Source: Viola odorata (lineage: Eukaryota > Streptophyta > Magnoliopsida > Malpighiales > Violaceae). From it: a stretch of DNA of 64,000 nucleotides. The stretch lies in contig OY829541.1 of NCBI GenBank assembly GCA_963691705.1, positions 32,500,719 through 32,564,718 of the forward strand, written 5' to 3'. Under the pieces are notes generated by a model, which ran no database searches, had not been told where the DNA came from, and was given only the letters and a program-made list of their open reading frames with translations. Shown here piece by piece: positions 21,621-32,989 of the stretch (position 1 is the first letter of the stretch; each line of letters starts with the position of its first letter). Position numbers and translations under genes: made by a program.

Positions 21621-22520
21621 GAGTTTGCATGGAAACCATCTGACATGCCCGGTATCTCGCAGGAGGTGGCAGAATATCGACTGAATGTCAACCCTGATGC
21701 AAAACCGGTCCAACAGAAACTGCGGGCTTTCTCCGCCGAGAAAGTAACGGCTGTCAAGAAGGAAATTGTAAAACTTCTTAATGCTGGCTTTATTCGAGAA
21801 GTACAATATCCCACTTGGTTGGCTAACCTTGTTCTGGTCCCCAAACCCAGCAGAGAGTGGCACATGTGCATTGATTTCACATATTTGAATGACGTTTGCC
21901 CCAAAGACTGTTACCCACTCCCTCGAATTGATCAGCTAGTTGATTAGGCTGCCGGGTATGCATACTTAAGCTCGTTGGACGCCAACTCGGGGTACCATCA
22001 AATCCCCATGGCCAAGGAGGATGAAGAGAAAACTGCCTTCATCACTCCGAAGGCCACCTATTGCTATGCGGCGATGCCTTTTGGATTGAAAAATGCTGGA
22101 GCCACCTTCCAGCGAATGGCAAATCAAGTCTTTGAAAAATAGATCGGGCAAAATATAGAGGCGTATATCGATGATATACTGGTCAAAATCTGAAGCTTCG
22201 AAGACCACTTATCTGATCTGGCTGAAGTCTTCAAAGTAATGAAGCAATATCAAATGAAGCTGAACCCTCGAAAGTGCATGTTCGCCTTTCAAACGGGCAA
22301 ATTTTTGGGTTACGTGGTCAGTCAAAAGGGCATTCAACCCAACCCGTCAAAGATTAAGGCTATTCAAGACATGATATCTCCTCAGACTGTAAAAGAGATA
22401 CAAAAGCTAACTGGGTGTGTTATCGCTCTGGGATGATTTATCTCAAAACAAGGCGAGAGGTGCCTCCCCTTTTTCAAGGTCATACGAAAGAAAGTCGTCT
22501 TCGGATGGACGGTGGAATGC
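21621..22520 (+). pseudogene. Tat-A reverse transcriptase
   Basis: Same frame as protease, with stops at about 21945, 22140, 22191 and 22434. Blocks in order: PVQQKLRAFSAEK, WLANLVLVPKPSREWHMCIDF, NDVCPKDCYPLPRID, SLDANSGYHQIPM, MPFGLKNAGATFQRM and the catalytic YIDDILVK at about 22164. The VCPKD-YPLP and NAGATYQR-type blocks are characteristic of Tat/Athila reverse transcriptases. Several stops fit CGA to TGA or TGG to TAG changes. Confidence 0.9.
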
Positions 22521-23400
22521 GAAGAAGCATTCGCTGGACTAAAAGAATATTTATCTTCTGACTTGGTGTTGACTAGACCAGAGCCTGGCGATATCCTGTA
22601 CTTATACCTTGGGGTTGCTGACAAAGTGGTTAGCGCGGTCCTTGTGCGAGAAGACAATCACACGCACCGCCTGGTATACTTCGTGAGTCACATTCTGAAA
22701 GATGCCGAGCTCAGATACGCCCATATTGAGAAAATAACGTTTGCGTTGATACAAGCCACACGGAAAACGAGCCGATACTTTCAAGCTCATACCGTCATTG
22801 TGCTGACAGACCAACCTCTGAAAAGGATCTTTCAAAAACCCAAATCCTCGGGGAGAATGCTGATTTGGGCCCTTGAACTTGAACAATATGGATTGCACTA
22901 TCGATCCCGACCGTCTGTGAAGGCTCAAATCTTGGCGGACTTTATCGCGGAGTGTACTTTCATGCTAGATCCTCTGATAGAGTTGACTGAGAAAGAGAAA
23001 GAGGAGCTAGATCTTCCCTTCCCTGAAACCTATACTGACCTTTGGGTGATTCACGTGGATGGCGCCAAAAATTAAGAGCTTACCGGGGTCAGAATTTTTA
23101 TGAGTGGCCCTCACGGCATCCATGTGCGATATGCCATCCGAATCCTGCCGTCGTTATCTAACAATGCCACAGAATATGAAGCGTTGTTGGCTGGGCTCAG
23201 GATAGGGAAAAAATTCTCCACGAAAGGAGTATATGACTCAAGGAGGTTAGGAGACTTGTGACTTAAAGTTTGTGGGGACTCCAAGTTGATAATAGACCAA
23301 GTGTTGGGGCACTCTCAAGCCAGGGAACCCATCATGGTATAATACCTTGCTAAAGTAAAGCGCGAGTTGATAGAAATAAAGAAAAAACGACATACAAGTC
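22512..23400 (+). pseudogene. Tat-A RNase H and second (archaeal-type) RNase H
   Basis: The frame 22512-23075 starts with the connection region (CEEAFAGLKEYLSSDLVLTRP) and RNase H (LRYAHIEKITFALIQA, IVLTDQPLKRIF, ILADFIAEC). The second RNase H begins WVIHVDGAKN, where a TAA interrupts it, and continues SGPHGIHVRY and SNNATEYEALLAGLRIG. Two RNase H domains in tandem are a hallmark of the Tat lineage. Stops near 23262 and 23340, and a frameshift near 23400, end the frame before HIPREDNAEADNLAKLA. Confidence 0.87.
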
Positions 23401-24804
23401 AGCTCCGAGCACATTCCTCGAGAGGATAACGCTGAGGCTGACAATCTCGCTAAACTCGCGGCAAATCCAGAAGCGTCTATACCAAAATGGGTGTACTACC
23501 GGGAGATACCCGTACCTTCCTTTATGGAAGAACAAGCGACGCTCTGCGTGGAAGAAAGTGACAATGACTGGGGAATTCCCGTCATAAAATACTTCAAACA
23601 TGATGAACTTCCAGCGGATAACGCTGAGAAGAAGAAAGTGCTAAAGCAAGCGGCACGGTGCACATACTTTAATGGGGAACTGCTGCGGAGGTGTCTCTCT
23701 CATCCAGCTGCGAGATGCATAACAGAACAAGAGGGTCTTCATACCCTCCGCGAAATCCACGAGGGAATTTGCGGCATGCACGCATCCGGCAGAACCATGG
23801 CTGCGCAGGTCTTTCGATCAGGGTTCTACTGGCCTACTATTCGGAAAGACTGCCATGATTATGTGCGAACTTGCCAAAAGTGTCAGGAATTCTCCAAGTT
23901 TCCCCGACAACCTGCTGCACAAATCCATGATATTATCTCTCCTTATCCTTTCGCGAAATGGGGAATTGACATCCTTGGACCATTTCCAAAGGCAAGGTCG
24001 CAATTAAAATTTGTGGTCGTAGCAGTAGACTACTTCACCAAATGGGCAGAAGTCGAGGCAGTTGCCAACATCACAATAGAAAAAATCTGGCGTTTCTTCA
24101 AGCACCAAGTTATCATGCGCTACGGAGTTCCCCGCGTACTAGGCAGCGATATCGGAACGCAGTTCACCAGCCAGTTCTTTAGAGACCAATGTGTGGAATT
24201 CATAATCGAGTAGAGATTCTCTTCCGTGGCTCATCCGCAAACCAATGGTCAGGCTGAGGTGACGAACCGAGCCATCCTTAACGGCGTTAAGAAGAACCTA
24301 GAAGGATCCAAAAAGAAGTGGGCAGATGAACTACCATATGTGACATGGACGTACCTCATGACCACGAAAACTAGCACAGGAGAGACACCATTCGCACTGG
24401 CTTTTGGTACTGAGGCTATTACGCCCGTAGAAATTGGTACTATGAGCCTACGGGTGGCCTACTTCAGAGAAGAGCTGAATGAGGAAAGGTTACGCACAAA
24501 TCTTGACGCGCTGCCCGAGTTGCAAGAGGAAACTCTTCTGAAAATGACGCACTATAAGCAAAAGATGGCACGTTATCATAATAGGCGCGTCAGAGAACGG
24601 CTTTTGAAAGAAGGTGACCTGGTACTCAGGGATGAACGAGCAACTGGTCAACGCCGGGGAACGCTTAGTCCCAACTGGGAAGTGTCATACCGTGTTACCC
24701 ATGTTGTTGGGAGGGTAGCGTATCATCTGGAGACACTCGACGGTACCCCTTTACCTAACTCTTGGAATATTGCTCGTTTGAAATTATATCATGCTAGATT
24801 TTAA
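23401..24804 (+). pseudogene. Tat-A integrase
   Basis: The zinc region has EIHEGICGMHASG and CQKCQEF. The core has GIDILGPFPKARSQ (first Asp), VLGSDIGTQFTSQF (second Asp) and HPQTNGQAEVTNR (Glu). The C-terminus runs to NSWNIARLKLYHARF at 24804. A TAG at about 24211 separates the second and third catalytic residues. The second-Asp block reads SDIGTQF where family members usually have SDNGTQF. The final stretch is open for about 190 codons. The pol region ends here. Confidence 0.92.
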
Positions 24805-24924
24805 TTTATCTCTACACCTTTTACTAACGATAGCCCTAACCCGTGCTAACGCTCGAGTAATGAGCTTTCTTGTGTTTTGTGGCTACGTGTGTGTGCATAC
24901 GATGAAAGAAAAAGGAGAAAGAGG

Positions 24925-25510
24925 TTGCTGGGGTGAAAAGTCCTATCCTTGTGACGGCCTGTCCTGATCCGACGGCTCACTAAGTGAGGGCACGCCCTAG
25001 CACACCTAATATTTGATGCCCGGAGTGAAAAGTCCTATCCTTGTGATGGCCTGTCCTGATCCGACGGCTCACTAAGTGAGGGCACGCCCTGGCATGTATT
25101 ATATTTGACGTTGGGAGTGAAAAGTCCTATCCTTGTGGTAGCCATATGTGGGCTATAAGATGAGGCACGCCCCGACAACCCCGGGAGTGAAAAGACCTAT
25201 CCTTGGGAGGGTCGGTCCTGATCAGACGACTCCCTAAGATGAGGCACGCCCCGGTATCCCCCGAGGTAAAAGGCCGACCCTTACACCAACTATTCTCGCG
25301 GAGACAGCTCATTAAGGAAAGGCATACCTCAGAGGGAAAGTAACTCTGTCTTGGAAGTAAAAATCCTACCTTGGCGACAAGGCTAATATAGACAGCTCAC
25401 TAAGAGAGGGTACAATTCCAAGATGCGAGGATAACGCCGAAAGTGAAAAATCCTAACCTGGTGATGGCTTGTCCTGATCAGACGACTCACTAGAAAGGCA
25501 CTTTTCGGCT
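24925..25510 (+). repeat. Degenerate tandem array of ~70-92-bp units, 6-7 copies
   Basis: Units begin GAGTGAAAAGTCCTATCCTTG and contain CCTGTCCTGATCCGACGGCTC and CTAAGTGAGGGCACGCCC. Unit starts lie near 24937, 25024, 25116, 25186, 25263, 25349 and 25439. The first two copies are nearly identical and later ones are shortened and diverged. The array sits between integrase and the antisense genes and is absent from Tat-B. Confidence 0.85.
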
Positions 25511-26041
25511 GAACGTGGTAACGTGGAAATGCGAAGAATCGCGAAATCCCAGCGAGTAACCAGATGAGGAATCCCTGGTGAAGTGAGCTGGTTAAGAAAA
25601 CGATAACAAGTGACACCTGTGCCCTAGAATGGCGGCAGATAGGCTCCTATGGGAAGCTCGTGTCTGTTATCGCCTACCTCTTATTGACAGAAATTAGCTG
25701 AGAGTGTGCAGGATATCTCTGAATAATAGAGATGGAGGAATAGGGCCTAAAGACCCTATTTGTTATCTTTCTTGATCGAGGAAAGAAGAATGCTTCTTTA
25801 AGAAATGACTTCCTTGGCGCGGTCAAGTAGTGGTTAGGTTGAACCTGACAAAGCTTGATGACAAGGGCACAACGGCCACGCTGGGAGAAATTTGAGGATA
25901 AAGAAAAACAGCAGTAACGGAAGCTAATATCATTGAGCATCATCGTTCAAAAACCCATGGAGGGTCATAAAAATATACAAAGAGTAACAAAAAAGTGACA
26001 ACGCTCTATCCTCACAAAATGAAAGGGCGATAAGGCCTTGC
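25511..26041. other. Tat-A spacer between repeat array and anti1
   Basis: Non-coding spacer. On the minus strand it would be the 3' flank of anti1. I see no gene or clear repeat. Confidence 0.6.
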
Positions 26042-28415
26042 CTACAGCTGGTCGTCTAAAATCTCTTGCTCCAGGTAGCCCTTTGATCTGGCCAAGAGGA
26101 AGCCCTCGTCGTTAAGACCGGAAGATTTCTCAAAAAAGGCGTTAGAAACAGCCTCACCATCGTAAAGTTCCTCCCCATGAATCTCCACAAAGCAATTGGC
26201 TATGATAGAAGCATTCTGCTCAATATACCAGTGACTCTTGATAGCTGATTCCGCCTTAAGCGTCATTTTCTCTTCTATCAAAGTTGCTCTCTCTCCCGTC
26301 AAGGCCGTTTTCTCTCCCTCGAGAGTGGCACACTTTGACTGTTCAGCCATCAGAGCAGCGTTAGAAGCGGCCAATTGTTCCTTCGCAGTGGCCAATTGTT
26401 CCTTTGCCTCCCTCACCTCCTCTTTAGCCACTGTTTCTCCTGAGAAAGCTTGGCTACGGAAGCAGCAAGGTCAGCCGCCTTTTGCGACAAGCGCTCAGCA
26501 TAGAGATGAGATTGGAGGAACCCAGAGAAAAGCGTGGAGCGCAGCAAGTCGGCTTGCTCTTTGTCCCCCATAGCAGCAAAAGTGCTTCGTTCTTCAGGAG
26601 AAGTTAGCATGTGTGCAGCCAAGAACGATGCAGTGACGGTCGAGTTATAGCCCCCTATGGCCGCAATCCCTGAGCTACGAAATGTAGTCATGTCCACCTG
26701 ATGAGTGATAGGCCTAATGGCATTATGTGAGCTCACATCGGCCATAAGATTGGACACTATCGTCCCCTCCCCGAAACGCTTAAGTGTGGAAGCAACGGAG
26801 GGAACAAAAACCACAGTGGCAGGAGAAGGAGGTTGGTTTGAAGCTGAACCTCCCTGTGGCATGAACGCTGCATGAGGCTGATAAGAAGAGAATCCCGACA
26901 GTTCGTCGTTATAGACCGTTGTGTTGGAGGAAAATTGAGGCATCTCTGAACCAAATGGGGGCGGAGAAGTCTCAAAAGGGCCAAGCATGACCACGTTCTC
27001 AAAAATGCTACCGGTCTGACCCGACGGAAGAGCGAAAGAGTCAAGGACAGCTTGGGGTCTCTCCCCGACATCAACCTGACTCAGGGATAAATTTGCACCT
27101 GCTCCCGTGGACTTTTGCTTCTTCCTCGGATGACCCAGAATACGCCTCAAGTTCATGTTGCCTCGCGATGACAAAGGCGTAGAGGTACCAAAAGTATCCT
27201 ATGAGGAAAAACAATTAAAAACAAGAAAAAATACAAGCAAGCATTGAAAAATGATGCGAGAGATATCGGGAGAAGCTGCAGTTACCGTCCCAGCGGTAGG
27301 CGCTTCTGAAGAGCTGGCCGCGTCTGAAGAAGGCAGAATTGGTGACCGGAGGGAGGCAACGCTCCGGGTCTTCTTTTTCCTTTTTCCTTTGGCGGAAGCT
27401 CTACGAGCGGTTGGTCGAGGCGGAAGAGCAGTGATTGATATGACAGGAACACCAACAGGAATGGTATCGGTTTCCTTGTCAACAGATACAGAAGATGTTT
27501 GGGGAGGAGCCGAAGTGGTGGCAGAAGGAGTAGCTGAAGTGGTGGCGATATTGACAGCCGCGGCCACTTCTCTATCTCAAAGTCTCTTTCGGCGCCTCCT
27601 AACGCTCTCCGGAACGTAATCCGGATCAGTTGCTGTAAAAGCACAAGACAACGTTAGCATTAGTACTAATACTGGAAATCAAAGATTGACGCGATACTCA
27701 CGTCTAATGCAGGCTTTGATATCGGTCCCGCAAGCTAGAAGGCGGGTGTGAACGCTGATGTCCAGACTGAGCAACTTGTCAAACCAGCCCTGTTCTGTCT
27801 CATCAAGAGCCACGCGGCGCCAAGCCCTATCCTTGATGCTCTGGTTGAAACCAGACCGCCACCATGGCTCCAGAAGTTCAGGGGTCTCAACCACAAAAAA
27901 TTGTTGTTTCCATTTATCAATGGAAGACTCTAGATGAAGGAGTTTCCAGGTGAAGTTTTTGAGCGAATCGTCATCATAATGGGGTGATATCGCTATCACA
28001 CCCCGACGGTTATACATCTTAAACAGAGATTTGAGTAATGCAAGGGAAGGAGATGTAATTCCTTTGTACTTGCAGAGTTCCAAAAAAGCATAAATGCCAC
28101 AGTAGGCATTCGGAGCCAGTTGAACAGGGCTCAGATCTAGAGAGGTAAGCAACTCTTGGATAAACGGGTCAACCAGAAACTGGAAATCGTAACGGAACAT
28201 CTAGGCATACAGGTTCTATGATTACCAGTTAGAACGTTGTTCAAGCGTAAAGATGCAGGGGCGACAGTAGCCTTGAAACCCTTAGGGAGGGTGGCACCAT
28301 GATCGGACAAATGTTTATCAAGAATGGCAGATGAAGTAATAGTACTGATTATAGTCTCTATTTTTTCTTCATCAATCGATTTAGACCCAGAAGCACGAGT
28401 TTTTCTTTTTGTCAT
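26042..28415 (-). pseudogene. Tat-A anti1: Transposase_28-like domain protein with coiled-coil tail, three exons
   Basis: Antisense to gag-pol. ATG at 28415 (MTKRKTRASGSKSIDEEK). Exon 1 to 27702 holds the domain: FQFLVDPFIQELL, LSPVQLAPNAYCGIYAFLEL, SPSLALLKSLFKMYNRRG, WWRSGFNQS. Intron 1 (27701-27633, GTGAGT to ACAG, phase 1) and intron 2 (27285-27199) match introns in Tat-B. Exon 2 has a basic cluster KGKRKKKTR. Exon 3 (from 27198) ends in a Glu/Lys/Ala coiled coil (REAKEQLATAKEQLAASNAA). Lesions: a 1-bp loss and TAG near 28200 and a frameshift near 26430. The domain resembles Pfam Transposase_28 (putative gypsy type); its function is unknown. Confidence 0.8.
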
Positions 28416-28582
28416 GGTGGAAAAAGAAAATAAAGAGATGAAGAAGATAGTAAAGGGAAATGAAGAAGTACCTTTTGGGGAAGAAACCAAAGTACCCAGG
28501 GGATGAAAGCCATAAACGCAAAACGACTCAAGAAGATACAGAGAAACAGATTATCAAAAGTGGAAAAAAGAAATAGAGTGTT

Positions 28583-28597
28583 GGGTTTTATAACCCT
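28583..28597 (-). promoter_or_regulatory. TATA box of Tat-A anti1
   Basis: AGGGTTATAAAACCC on the minus strand, about 175 nt upstream of the anti1 ATG. The identical 15-mer lies about 170 nt upstream of the Tat-B anti1 ATG (40798-40812). Confidence 0.75.
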
Positions 28598-29000
28598 AAG
28601 AGGCTAAAGAAATTACTGCTGGAACAGTCGCTACGCGCGTGACAGCCGTGAGCAATGAGTACAACCCTAGAAAGACGAGAAGATGCTTTGATCCTATCAA
28701 ATCACACTGGCCCTAGCGTCCCGATGAGCAGACACGTGTCTTCGAACCATCATGATCCTTCGATCGCATTAATGAGGGGATTCTGAGCATTAAATGCTCC
28801 GAAAAAGTAAAATTACTTTATCAGAAAGAGGTCAAGCATGCTGATGTAATCAACGAGATAACGCCATGAAGTGAATTAACTGTTATCCAGAACGGAGCGA
28901 TAGACATTATTGTGCAAGCGTTATCAATTATTACAAGCCAGATAAAATCAATGTCGGAAGAGAATAATAAAATAAAACACTCTCAAGTACTGCCTTATGC
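28598..29000. other. Tat-A spacer between anti1 promoter and anti2 3' end
   Basis: About 400 bp of non-coding DNA with short AT-rich parts. It should hold upstream promoter sequence of anti1 and the anti2 polyadenylation region. No specific site can be supported. Confidence 0.5.
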
Positions 29001-31134
29001 TCATTGCGGAAGAACTCCCTTGTCGCCCCCGGCATCTGCATCTTTCAACCTCTCAAAGGCATAGTCAGCTATCTTGGCAGGATCGAAAGCCCCGCTACGA
29101 TAATAATCTGGGAATCCGACGGCAAAGGCTTGTATCGCTTTGTCTTTCCATCGCAACATCTCACGGGACATCTTCGCCAACCTTGCGTTGCGGGCCGATA
29201 TCTCTTCGCAGAGGAGAGTGTTCTTTCTGTCAGCCGTCATCATTTCTACCTCCAAAAGTTCTATCTTTGCTTTCCCTATCGATTTTTCTCTAGCCAACTC
29301 AGCACGACAGTCATTAAGCTCAGCTTGGGTATCGCTTTGGAGTTGCGTCAACTCTACCACATTAGAAGGGGAGCCCTGAGCCTTGTTACCCTGAATATCG
29401 AGGAAGTAATTCAGCATGCAAAAGCTAGCCAGCACGTCATTCATAGCTCGTTCGCAATGAACCTCCAGAGGAAGCTCTGACATCTCCTCCCTATCTTTAG
29501 GAGAGCTAAATATCGCGCCTACCGTAGAACCCACCGGCTCATTTCGTGATAACAGATCTGATATCCCTAGCGCGCGAAGTCCGCTGGTGCCAAAGGTAGA
29601 CAGATCCAAGCGATAGAAAGCGGCTCCTTGAGGAGCTTGAGAGGACAAATTGGCGGTAAAAGGAGGAGAGCATTTCTCGGCGGAACCGCCCACTCCTACA
29701 ATAGAAGTGCAGAACAACGGTGGAAGGCCGTTCGGCTGAGGATCAAGAGTAGCGACAGGTTCAGGATTCAGCGCATCAACATTAGGTATGAAAGAAGAAA
29801 TAGGAGAATCAGGAGTAGCGGTTGGAGGAGGAAGGTTGACCTCTGGCGGAACCTCGGAGATATGGGGAGGAACCTCGGTTGACGCCTCAGCTGCTGTTGC
29901 CGCCTTGGAAGAACTCGCACCGCCAAAAGAACCAGCCCCAGTAGCAGGGATTTCATCAGCCTTGTTCGAAGTAGCTCCAGCGATTGGGTTGCTATTTCCC
30001 ATCCATAGCCTCTTCCGTTGAGCTGCAGAAGCATGACAAAGCCCAGAATCAGTGTCCATGTCCTCGTTGTCGTTGTCGGATACTTTAGTATTAGGACGGT
30101 TCAGAGTCACTCCTTGCCGAATAGGTAGCCAGTTCTCGATAAAGTGAGAGGCACGATCGGAGGTGCCGCGCTTGGCAACAGTCTTGAACCTTTTTCTTTT
30201 TGGAGGAGCGGCAGCGTGACTGAAACTCTCGGTTGGGGGAGATGGTGGCAATGATTGAAGCGGCCTTACATTCAGTGGCACATCTTTATCGTTCGACGAT
30301 TGGTTTTCAGCAGCGTCTGCCAACAAAATATATTAGAACAGTGAATTAGCTGAAGCGATAACGAGAGAAAAGAAACTTACTTATAGTACACTTCTCTATA
30401 AGCCTGTGCAAGGCAAACTCTAGAATGCGAAAGGACGATTTCAGCCCAAGCAGCATGTTCGTCTGTCGGAGCTCGTCCAAGGATATGGTTGACGGGTTTG
30501 TCCAAATGGAGTCATTGAGACACTGATTGAAACGTCTAGGCCAGGGACGGAAAGGCAAATTCACAATAAAGAAACCGCTTTTCCAACCAGCCACGGTTTC
30601 TTCAAAACCCCGGAATCTCTGCTAGAATGACTGCACTAGTGCGTCACTCCATCTTGGGGCGATATCTACCATGCAGTCGCGGCACCTAAAACTAAAAAAC
30701 TTGCTGAATAAATTGACAGACGGGACAAGGATGCCCCGCAACTCGCAAATACGAATGAAGGTATTAATCCCGCACCAAGAAGGAGGCATAATCTGAGCTG
30801 GATTAATGTCATACCGTACTAATAGTCTTTTCACTGCTTCATGGATGGGAAAGCGAAAGCCATAAAGGAACATGTCAAAATATACCATCCTATCGCCCCC
30901 CGATAAAGGGTCATGAAGTCGGTAACCGGCATCAAAAATTCTAGCGGAATAACCAGGGGGGAAAAAGATACTGTTTTCCTCCAATTCTGCCTCTAATACC
31001 GCTTGATCAACAAAAATACTAGGAGTTCTCTCAATTTCTAAATCTATGGGCTGCTGGAGAATCTGGAGACTCCTCAAAGACCTATTTGCGACCAGAGGCC
31101 ACTGAGAATCTTTGGGTATTCTAGATGTGCTCAT
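29001..31134 (-). pseudogene. Tat-A anti2: Transposase_28-like domain protein with coiled-coil tail, two exons, one stop
   Basis: ATG at 31134 (MSTSRIPKDSQWPL). Exon 1 (31134-30381) has FDMFLYGFRFPIHEAVKRLL, PPSWCGINTFIRICELRG and GFEETVAGWKSGFF. The intron 30380-30317 (64 nt, GTAAGT to GCAG, phase 1) leads to exon 2 (30316-29001), which is open for its full length. Exon 2 holds a Pro-rich start, a PKRKR nuclear-signal-like cluster, GLRALGISDLLSRNEPVG, and a C-terminal coiled coil (ELNDCRAELAREKS). The spliced frame is exactly 690 codons with one TAG at 30622-30624, where Tat-B has Trp. It is paralogous to anti1; its function is unknown. Confidence 0.85.
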
Positions 31135-31612
31135 AATGAGTCGGCAAGAAGAAAATCTGAGGGAAAGAGGTGAAGTACCTTGAATCAGAAGGCGGTAGAC
31201 AAACCGTCGGCACCGGCGAACGGTGGTCGTAACTTCCTTCGGAGTGAAAATCTAGAGAGAGAAGGGAGAAATTTTGAAACGAAAGTAAAGAGTATTAAAA
31301 GAGAGCAGTTGCTCCCTTTTAAAGGTTGAGTTCGAGAGTTGAACAGCCTGTGAAAATGGGGCACGTCCCAAAGTAAAAATGACACGTGTGAAAGCCTCAG
31401 AAGGATATTTATGTCCACACATTTATATCTTCTAGAAGGGGTAGTTGCTGACAAACAGTTGCAAGCGGTTGCAGTTAAGCAACGGTTAGTTTCTCAGCGA
31501 TAGCCAACCAATAAAGGGGCTAACGCCTGAGCATGCAAGACTAAAAAAGCAAAGCATTATGAAATTTAATAATAAGCCATACGACATCTACAAGGGAGTG
31601 CCAAGGGTGGAA
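31135..31612 (-). promoter_or_regulatory. Tat-A anti2 upstream region with TATA-like box
   Basis: CCTTTAAAAGGG on the minus strand at 31314-31325 lies about 185 nt upstream of the anti2 ATG. The Tat-B copy has CTTTATAAGG about 190 nt upstream. The rest of the stretch (to the end of anti3 at 31613) shows no gene. Confidence 0.6.
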
Positions 31613-32026
31613 TCAATCATCATCAGGCCAGTACCAGTACTCCTTGTCTGAGGACGGAAGCCCCTCATCAGCGAAAGGAGGGAACTCGTCAGCTTTTCGC
31701 TCTGCACTCAGCGTTAATGGTTTAGATTCCTCTTTTATAGCAGAAGAGGCCGCCTTGATGACGGTATCGCTTGAAGGAACCTCCTCTTCAAACCAGGCAG
31801 CAGGAGGAAATGATTTTTCATCCTCACAAACCGGAGGGGCTGAAAATGAAGAAAACCAGTCGGTGCTACTGATCTTCGCTCTCTTCTTCGGCCTTTTCCG
31901 ACCACTGCGGCGGCGCAATCGCCTTATCAGGCATGATGGCGAAGGAGGATCATCTGAATCCGGCGTGGTTGGAGGGGTTGGGCGAGTCTAGCGCTCATCG
32001 AAAACCTGATCAAATGAATCAGCCAT
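31613..32026 (-). pseudogene. Tat-A anti3: small basic/acidic protein
   Basis: ATG at 32026 (MADSFDQVFDER); 138 codons with one in-frame TAG at about residue 13. It has a TPPTTPDSDDPPSPS stretch, a strongly basic cluster (RRRSGRKRPKKRAK) that looks like a nuclear localisation signal, a short DWFSSFSA segment and an acidic C-terminus ending YWYWPDDD. Tat-B anti3 aligns throughout (same N-terminus MADS-F, same TPPT-SDSD, same basic block). A TATA-like CTATTTATG lies ~75 nt upstream. I do not recognise the family. Confidence 0.72.
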
Positions 32027-32541
32027 GAAGGACGAAAATCAGTAGCAACGGAAAAATACTAAGGAGAAGATGAACAGAAAAAAGAAGGAGAACTTCCCAT
32101 AAATAGTCGGAGTGGTAGGACTCTTCAATTTTCTCCGCGTGTGAGAGGAACATGATTTAATACATCTCGAGAAGATCAATCATAATGGCAGAATCAGGTC
32201 CTTCGAACACGCCTGTTGGGAATTTCTCCACAATCAAGAAACACAGAAAAACCACCCAATCAACCGGCGCATGATTAGCGCCCAGCGGTTCGCCAAAGCA
32301 ACCGTCGCCACCTGGCAGAAAAAGAAGAATAAATGCTGCAAAGTTCTGATCAGTGGCAGACTCATTTTCAGTTGGGCTTAATTATAACTCTCAACTAAAG
32401 CAAGGGCTTACGCCCTAAAAGGAAAGAAAGAAATCGCAAGCTCAATAACGAAAATAAGTTTCATTATGGCCTAGCGGCCTGGATATACGTCCGCATACAT
32501 AACAAAAGAAAAATAAAAAAGGAGGCCACAGCGGCAAGCCT
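32027..32541. other. Tat-A spacer between anti3 and anti4
   Basis: Non-coding. It contains ACTCATTTTCAGTTGGGCTTA at 32360-32380, a second copy of the block that also precedes the 3' LTR (33728-33748). The minus-strand TATA-like box of anti3 (CTATTTATG) lies at 32098-32106. Confidence 0.6.
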
Positions 32542-32928
32542 TTAGGCCCGGGACCCGGCATCATCATCATCCACCAACAAGGTAGGGACATCCCTCAAGG
32601 CCACCTCCACCGAAGTCAACTCAGACGCAGTATTCCTCATGCTTTTCAAGCAGCAGTTCAGCAGATCCTTCCTCTACTGCAGCATGGCGATGACTACTTC
32701 GATACGGCAGGCGGCGATGGCCAGCTTGGAAACATTCTCGATGGGATTGAAATCCTCCATGGTAGCGGACCTAATCCTGGCCTAAATGGGGGCCATCATT
32801 CCCCGAAGCTCCAGGATATCTTCGTCGGACTTCGTCATCATGTTCTCCAGGAAGCTGATGTCACCCTCAGTAAGATTTTTGAGGGTCAGAGCCTTGGAGG
32901 TCAGAAAATTTCTAGTGAGATCTTCCAT
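32542..32928 (-). pseudogene. Tat-A anti4: small helical protein
   Basis: ATG at 32928 (MEDLTRNFLTSKALTLK); 129 codons to the TAA at 32542-32544 with in-frame TAGs at 32782-32784 and 32674-32676. The sequence is amphipathic and helix-prone (EDILELRGMMAPI; MEDFNPIENVSKLAIA; RIEVVIAMLQ; RKDLLNCCLKSMR). Tat-B anti4 aligns across its length after the divergent N-terminus, with Gln where Tat-A has the second stop. I do not recognise the family. It is probably a short coiled-coil protein. Confidence 0.7.
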
Positions 32929-32989
32929 GAGAAAATGGCAAAACAGGAGCAGAGAGAATGTGAAGAATTGGCACTGGAAAAAGGATCGC

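Noticed and set aside
24925..25510. CRISPR-like array
   Set aside because: Units are degenerate, contiguous tandem copies without unique spacers, in a plant retrotransposon.
29004..29480. Plus-strand open frames opposite anti2 and anti1 (e.g. 29004-29480, 27251-27619)
   Set aside because: They lie opposite well-supported antisense genes and have no recognisable domain; the conserved frame is on the minus strand.
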